Below, piece after piece: positions 59,727-64,000 of a stretch of 64,000 nt of DNA; positions within the stretch are counted from its first letter, which is position 1; each line of letters begins with the position of its first letter. This DNA comes from DATGLE01 sp035294325 (GTDB taxonomy: Bacteria > Chloroflexota > Ktedonobacteria > Ktedonobacterales > Ktedonobacteraceae), in assembly GCA_035294325.1 (NCBI GenBank), contig DATGLE010000210.1, forward strand, positions 3,155 to 67,154, in the 5' to 3' direction. Both the position numbers and the translations under genes were made by a program. Under the pieces are notes generated by a model that was not told the DNA's origin, did no database searches, and saw nothing but the letters and a program-made list of their open reading frames with translations.

Positions 59727-60953
59727 CTACCACACGACTTCCAGGCGACTGTAGCCTCGCTGCCTGAGCACCGGGGAATGGGTAAGCGTTTGATGAGGGG
59801 CGAGCCGCAGAGTGGGCAACCGCTGGCACAGCGTCTCGAACGCAATCTGTCCCTGCTTGCGTGCCAGAAACGCCCCCAGACAGAAATGCACGCCATGCCC
59901 AAAGGCGAGATGATGATTGGGCGAGCGGTGCGGATCAAACTGGTCGGCATGGGGAAAGCGGGCCTCGTCCCGATTCGCCGATCCGAACACTACCATGATC
60001 GAAGCTCCCTCGGGAAACGTGACCCCTCCCACGGTCACTTCCTGCATGGCAGTACGAAAGAACGCATGCACAGGCGCGTCATAGCGCAGGATCTCCTCGA
60101 TAGTCTGGGGAATGTCTTCGGGATGCGCGCACAGCGCTTGCCAGCGCTCTGGCTGCTCCAACAAGATAGCCAGCCCATTGCCGATGAGCTGGGCCACGGT
60201 ATCATGACCCGCCACTATCATACTACAGAACAGGTGCGCCAGCTCCGCATCGCTAAACGGCTCTTCTCCCGGCGTCTGCAACACATCGCTGATCAAATCT
60301 TCTCGCGGCTCCTTCCTGCGCTCGTCGACCAGCCGCATAAAATACTGCTGGATGCTTACAAAGTCGCGCGCACACTCCACCTGCCGTTCCTCGGACAGCG
60401 GCGAGGATATCAGAATCGCCAGATTATTGCTCCACTTTCTGGCCTGAACCATATCCTCTTTCGGAACCCCGATCAGAAAGAGCGCGACTTCAAGGGGCAG
60501 CGGATAGGCGAACTGGGAGATCATCTCGGCTTTATGGTCATCAATAAAGCTGTCAACTAATGAGGTCGCGACATCTTTGATGAACGGCTCCAACTGCCGG
60601 ATGCGCCTGGGAGTAAAAGCCTTGCTCGCCGCATTACGGAAGCGAGTATGCGCTCTCCCATCGCTATCAATCATATTCGGCACCAGGGGGTAGCCCTTGC
60701 TCAGTTCGGCGAACACGGCAGGGGTATACCTGACTACCGGGCGCAAAGCATCCTTTGAGGAAAAAATATCCGGCTGGTTCAAGATCGACATGACATCATC
60801 ATACCTGGTGACAATCCAGGCGCCCAGCTCGGGACTGAAAAAGATCGGTTCCTCTTGCCGCGCCCGGGCATAAAACGGATAGGGATTTTCCAACTGCTCT
60901 CCGATCAGGGGGTGGTAGAGCGCTCCAAGAGAGCCTTCATTGGTCTGAGTCAT
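59727..60953 (-). CDS. Cytochrome P450
   Basis: A 408-residue soluble bacterial P450. MIVAGHDTVAQL is the I-helix oxygen-activation motif, EEILRYDAPVHAFFRTA holds the ExxR pair, and HLAFGHGVHFCLGAFLARKQ is the heme loop with the axial Cys. ENPYPFYARARQEEPIFFSP near the start fits the CYP105/107-like bacterial group. No ferredoxin or reductase gene adjoins, and the substrate is unknown. The start ATG follows AGGAGG. Confidence 0.92.
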   Translation of the reverse strand: MTQTNEGSLGALYHPLIGEQLENPYPFYARARQEEPIFFSPELGAWIVTRYDDVMSILNQPDIFSSKDALRPVVRYTPAVFAELSKGYPLVPNMIDSDGRAHTRFRNAASKAFTPRRIRQLEPFIKDVATSLVDSFIDDHKAEMISQFAYPLPLEVALFLIGVPKEDMVQARKWSNNLAILISSPLSEERQVECARDFVSIQQYFMRLVDERRKEPREDLISDVLQTPGEEPFSDAELAHLFCSMIVAGHDTVAQLIGNGLAILLEQPERWQALCAHPEDIPQTIEEILRYDAPVHAFFRTAMQEVTVGGVTFPEGASIMVVFGSANRDEARFPHADQFDPHRSPNHHLAFGHGVHFCLGAFLARKQGQIAFETLCQRLPTLRLAPHQTLTHSPVLRQRGYSRLEVVW

Positions 60954-61073
60954 CTGGGTCCATCCTCCTGCTAAATAATGATCTCTGGCTCAACAATGCA
61001 TGTGCATAGCCTGGTCCATTATAGCACAGGTATTGTTTTTATGCTCCGCTCCGTTCTTCTCTCGCGCTCAGGG

Positions 61074-62135
61074 TTATTCTTCTGTGAGCAGCAGTTGCGC
61101 CGTGATATGGTCAGTGACTAGGATGTTTGCGAGGCCGGCCTTGAGGGCGGCACGAATAGCCGGGACATAGGCGGGACCACCTCCGGAAACAAGGATCACG
61201 CGGGCATCCTCCTTCCTGATCTTCTCCTTGAGACGGGGGATCGCGAAACCGGTCAGGTAGTAGGGAGGCGGCTGCATCAACTCATTAATGCAGCGTCCCT
61301 GAGCATCGAACACCCAGTGGTTGATATCCACGACTGGATGGTACGCCTCCATGGCCTCGATCTGCTCCCGGGTGAGGATGCCGCGCATGACGATTTCATC
61401 ATTTGAGTGTGGCGTCCAGAGTCCCATCATGTACACTGTAGCGTTTTCACTGAGTTCGATAGCCTCCCGTGTGATAGATAGACGGGCATTCAATGCCATG
61501 AGCGCCTTCGGCGAGACATCCGGGGTAGGAGGCATTAAAGCAGGGATACAAAACCACGCGTGCGAAGCGCCATAAGCTCGCGCAATATCATAGGCAACCA
61601 GGTTGGCATCGCCAGGACTTGTACGGGCCTCAACGAACCCGATGGTAGACACGACATGTAAATGAGGCAGCGGCCTGGCCGGTTTGAGATACCGGACCAC
61701 ATTGCGCATGAAGAGTTTACCGCCGGAGACGGCGAGCGTATCGGTGTCGGTGAGGAGCTGGTCAAGATAGTCCGCGGCGGCATTTCCAATCTCGGCGACG
61801 ACTTCATCAAGCGTTTCATCAGCCCTGGCTGTTTCAAAGCTGCGTCCTGGAACGAGCACTAGATCCTCCAGATTCAGCTTCCTGCGTACCTCGCGGGAAA
61901 GGTTGCGCAGGTAGCCGGTACGCACATCGGGAACAATAGAAATACGGACAATTCCTCGCTCCTTCGCCTTCTGTAAAGCCTTGCTTACCGTCTGCCTGGA
62001 GCAATATTCCATCTCAGCAATCGTTTCCTGGGAATGCCCATCTTCGTAATACATGTAGGCAATTTTGCGTAGAAATTGCTCATCGCTTATCAATCTTGCT
62101 TCTGAAGTACTGACCGGTGGATTTTCTGATCGCAT
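61074..62135 (-). CDS. SorC-family (DeoR-like) sugar-binding transcriptional regulator
   Basis: A 353-residue regulator. AYMYYEDGHSQETIAEMEYC followed by SRQTVSKALQKAKERGIV is the SorC helix-turn-helix. The effector domain has LVLVPGRSF, ADYLDQLLTDTDTLAVSGGK (phosphosugar loop), VHVVSTIGF-like strands and VILVSGGGPAYVPAIRAALK near the end. The ATG at 62135 follows AGGAAGTGGG; the frame stays open 34 codons upstream. The regulated genes are not evident, as neighbours are a P450 and a radical SAM gene. Confidence 0.87.
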   Translation of the reverse strand: MRSENPPVSTSEARLISDEQFLRKIAYMYYEDGHSQETIAEMEYCSRQTVSKALQKAKERGIVRISIVPDVRTGYLRNLSREVRRKLNLEDLVLVPGRSFETARADETLDEVVAEIGNAAADYLDQLLTDTDTLAVSGGKLFMRNVVRYLKPARPLPHLHVVSTIGFVEARTSPGDANLVAYDIARAYGASHAWFCIPALMPPTPDVSPKALMALNARLSITREAIELSENATVYMMGLWTPHSNDEIVMRGILTREQIEAMEAYHPVVDINHWVFDAQGRCINELMQPPPYYLTGFAIPRLKEKIRKEDARVILVSGGGPAYVPAIRAALKAGLANILVTDHITAQLLLTEE

Positions 62136-62774
62136 GTCGTCCCACTTCCTTTCCAACGGCAGATGCCAGGCACCTCCTCTATCGCGCACGCATCCGGTAT
62201 GTTTTACGCTCGCACAGGCGTACAGGGCCAGGCACATTTTGAGACAGATGCCAGCTCAACTTTGCGCTTTTGTAGAAAAGATACGCTATATTTTCGTTGA
62301 GTGCAAGTATGCCCACCATTTTGCCACATCTTCTCCTCCCACGATATCCGCGATCATCCTGACTTCCTTCTCCCTATAGAGCGCACCCTGTTCCTCCTGA
62401 TCCGAGAATGCCCCAGGGTGCCACGAAAACACTGAAAGTCATACAAATGGCTTGCCGGACACATTTTTCTTACAACCCGTCCAGATTTTCGCGGCGATAT
62501 ACAATTGTCTACGGAATGCGAGAAACCTGGCAGTTCGTCTTCTCTTCAAAATATGTGAACAGTCGATCTTTAGCAACAGGATATGTTACAAATGCTATAT
62601 TTTTAACAACTTTTCAAAAATGTCTTTTTTTTGCCAGATTGTATGCTATACTCATCTTGAAGCTGTCCGGTTGGAATTGACAGGCAGGGAACACCGGCAA
62701 TTTCTCCGTCTGGACAGCAGCATGAACACATGGGAGCGCTAAAAAGCGCCGCGCCCATGAAGAAAGAGGATCCT
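62136..62774. other. A+T-rich divergent intergenic region
   Basis: The stretch between the sorC and radical SAM starts is richer in A+T than its surroundings, especially 62440-62660. It holds a TATACT box (62647-62652) about 120 bp before the radical SAM start, with only a weak -35. Two short overlapping frames (62408-62742) are open but have no recognisable protein features, so no gene is called. Confidence 0.4.
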
Positions 62775-63596
62775 ATGATTCCAGGTGTACGCTTCACCGT
62801 CGAGAAGCAGCGCGTCCTGGTTCCAGTTGGCGAACCCTGTCGCTTTGGCTGTAAATATTGCTATACGCGGGGAGGGGAAGTCGGGGGGAAGAAGATCAAG
62901 ATGGAAGATATCCTGCGTGAGTTTCAAGATTTTGCCTCTACCACCGCCTTTGAGACGATCCAGCTGGGCTACGACGGAGATCCGTTTGCCCGCCCCGAAC
63001 GCGGTATCGCCATGCTCCAGAAGCTGGCTACAATGCACAAACATGTGAACTTTAGCACCAAAGCGTTGCTCGAAGGTCCTATCCTTGAAGACCTCAGCGC
63101 AATTCGTCGCCGCATGGCCGCCGAGGGCAAGACCTTGAGCGCCCTGATTTCTCTGAGCTGCTGGGATTCGGCTCCTGTCGTGGAGCCGCATACCCCCTCC
63201 CCGGCGGATCGGATGCTGACCGTGGCAAATCTCGCGCGGATTGGCCTTCCCGTGTTTATCGCTGTCCGGCCCGTGTTGCCGCACATCGCCGAGAGAGAAT
63301 ATGAGCGTATTGTAACTCAAGGTCTCCTTGCCGGATGTGAGGGATTTATCGTGGGGCCGCTGTATGCTGATCGGCGCGGGCAATTCGTGCGTTTCATCCC
63401 ACCTGGCGTCCTCGCGACGCTTCCCGGCCAGCAGTGCACAGTCTCCTGGTCCGCCCATGTCCCCACCTGGACGCGCTACGAAGATAAGAGCCGCCTTCAG
63501 AGGCTGATCCAGATGATCGAGCAACATGGAGGACGGGCATTCCAGTCATCAGCAGATGTAATGAGACTGTTTGAGCGCAGGGAGGTATCGCGATGA
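62775..63596 (+). CDS. Radical SAM protein (SplB-like)
   Basis: A 273-residue radical SAM enzyme. PVGEPCRFGCKYCYTRGGEV holds the CxxxCxxC motif at residues 22-29 that binds the 4Fe-4S cluster. IQLGYDGDPFARPERG and LSCWDSAPVVEPHTPSPADR are later strands, as in DNA-photoproduct-lyase-like (SplB/Rv2578c-like) proteins. The reaction is unknown. The ATG at 62775 follows AAAGAGG at 5 nt; in-frame ATGs upstream lack this. Its stop overlaps the start of a CYTH gene (ATGA), so the two are co-translated. Confidence 0.82.
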   Translation: MIPGVRFTVEKQRVLVPVGEPCRFGCKYCYTRGGEVGGKKIKMEDILREFQDFASTTAFETIQLGYDGDPFARPERGIAMLQKLATMHKHVNFSTKALLEGPILEDLSAIRRRMAAEGKTLSALISLSCWDSAPVVEPHTPSPADRMLTVANLARIGLPVFIAVRPVLPHIAEREYERIVTQGLLAGCEGFIVGPLYADRRGQFVRFIPPGVLATLPGQQCTVSWSAHVPTWTRYEDKSRLQRLIQMIEQHGGRAFQSSADVMRLFERREVSR

Positions 63597-64000
63597 TTGA
63601 GGTCGAGCTGAAGTTTGAGCTGCCCCCGGAAGCGAAGTCCGGGTTCAAGAAACATTTTCCGATGATGCGGCTGGTGCGCTGCTTGAAGAACTCGGATATC
63701 TACTACGACACGCCAGCGTTTGATCTGCTGCGCCAGGCCGTATTTGTGCGGGTGCGCAATCAGCGACGCCTGGAATTCAAATTCAATGAGCAGGCTGCGC
63801 CAGCCCATATTCAAAGTATCGAACGCTCCTTCTCTTTGAGGCCATCACCATCCCAGGCACAGGAGATGCACGCTCTGTTCTCCCGCTTTCTGCCCCACTG
63901 GCACGCTGCGGCCCCGGTTGAGGAGGCGCTGTGCCGTAATGGCATGATGGAACTGGCACGTATCGAGAAGCAGAGAACGCAATATAGCTACAGGGGCCTC
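63593..64000 (+). CDS. CYTH-domain protein (class IV adenylate cyclase / triphosphatase type), 3' end off window
   Basis: The frame runs 136 residues to the window edge. MIEVELKFEL is the CYTH signature ExExK, followed by NSDIYYDTPAFDLLRQAVFV and RVRNQRRLEFKFNE, the next strands with metal- and triphosphate-binding residues; IEKQRTQY near the edge is another conserved Lys/Arg strand. CYTH enzymes cut inorganic or organic triphosphates or make cAMP. Which one cannot be told. It overlaps the radical SAM stop by 4 bp. Confidence 0.85.
   Translation, partial: MIEVELKFELPPEAKSGFKKHFPMMRLVRCLKNSDIYYDTPAFDLLRQAVFVRVRNQRRLEFKFNEQAAPAHIQSIERSFSLRPSPSQAQEMHALFSRFLPHWHAAAPVEEALCRNGMMELARIEKQRTQYSYRGL

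Noticed and set aside
62408..62742. Two short overlapping plus-strand frames in the A+T-rich gap
   Set aside because: No ribosome site, no recognisable motif and low complexity; more likely chance frames in regulatory DNA.

Overview
The window looks like chromosomal DNA of a soil-type, high-G+C, metabolically versatile bacterium. It fits Chloroflexota of the class Ktedonobacteria best. The reasons are a very large BTAD-AAA-TPR regulator, a transmembrane Ser/Thr-kinase-like protein with lipoprotein neighbours, many LacI/IclR/SorC-controlled transport and catabolism islands, abundant GC-rich palindromic repeats, and consensus TTGACA-N17-TATACT promoters. This assignment is an inference from gene content and style; no rRNA, tRNA, insertion sequence or CRISPR array was seen.

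Layout. (1) 1-10.2 kb: purine ring degradation. A left-going operon encodes uricase, a fused FAD/2Fe-2S xanthine dehydrogenase subunit and the molybdopterin subunit (cut by the window edge). A divergent right-going set encodes allantoate amidohydrolase, allantoinase, a DUF3830 protein, hydroxypyruvate isomerase, glycerate kinase and an IclR regulator. Two near-consensus promoters face away from each other, each followed by a CGGAAA-N5-TTTCCG type dyad. (2) 10.4-14.5 kb: phosphoketolase, acetate kinase and a molbindin. (3) 14.6-19.2 kb: a histidine-tailed small protein under its own promoter and dyad, an unknown protein paired with an FAD amine oxidase, a homocysteine-methyltransferase-like protein and tartronate semialdehyde reductase. 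The last completes the glyoxylate-to-glycerate branch started in region 1, but glyoxylate carboligase is absent. (4) 19.3-29.7 kb: a GT-C membrane glycosyltransferase, the giant BTAD regulator, two methyltransferases, another FAD oxidoreductase and a zinc-less MDR dehydrogenase. (5) 28.7-36.8 kb: a carbohydrate ABC importer (solute-binding protein and two permeases) diverging from its LacI regulator and a TIM-barrel isomerase, then a second methyltransferase and a hexapeptide acyltransferase. (6) 36.9-42.5 kb: a beta-propeller lipoprotein, a pseudokinase-like membrane protein, a small lipoprotein, a thioesterase and an HAD phosphatase. (7) 42.7-49.5 kb: a membrane esterase, a DesKR-like two-component pair, a long structured leader ahead of an RNHCP zinc protein, an SDR and a TerC-type membrane protein. 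(8) 49.7-57.4 kb: a LacI / VOC / branched-chain-amino-acid-type ABC (LivKHMGF) / zinc alcohol dehydrogenase run, all leftward. (9) 57.7-64 kb: Gfo/Idh/MocA oxidoreductase, a deletion scar joining remnants of a sugar permease and a ROK protein, a cytochrome P450, a SorC regulator, and a radical SAM / CYTH pair cut by the right edge.

The most interesting non-genic signals are a ~330-nt candidate structured RNA (46742-47069) with its own promoter and mutually exclusive helices; a family of long perfect palindromes whose stems are unrelated to each other but sit beside the same GC-rich modules; and the divergent purine-operon control region.
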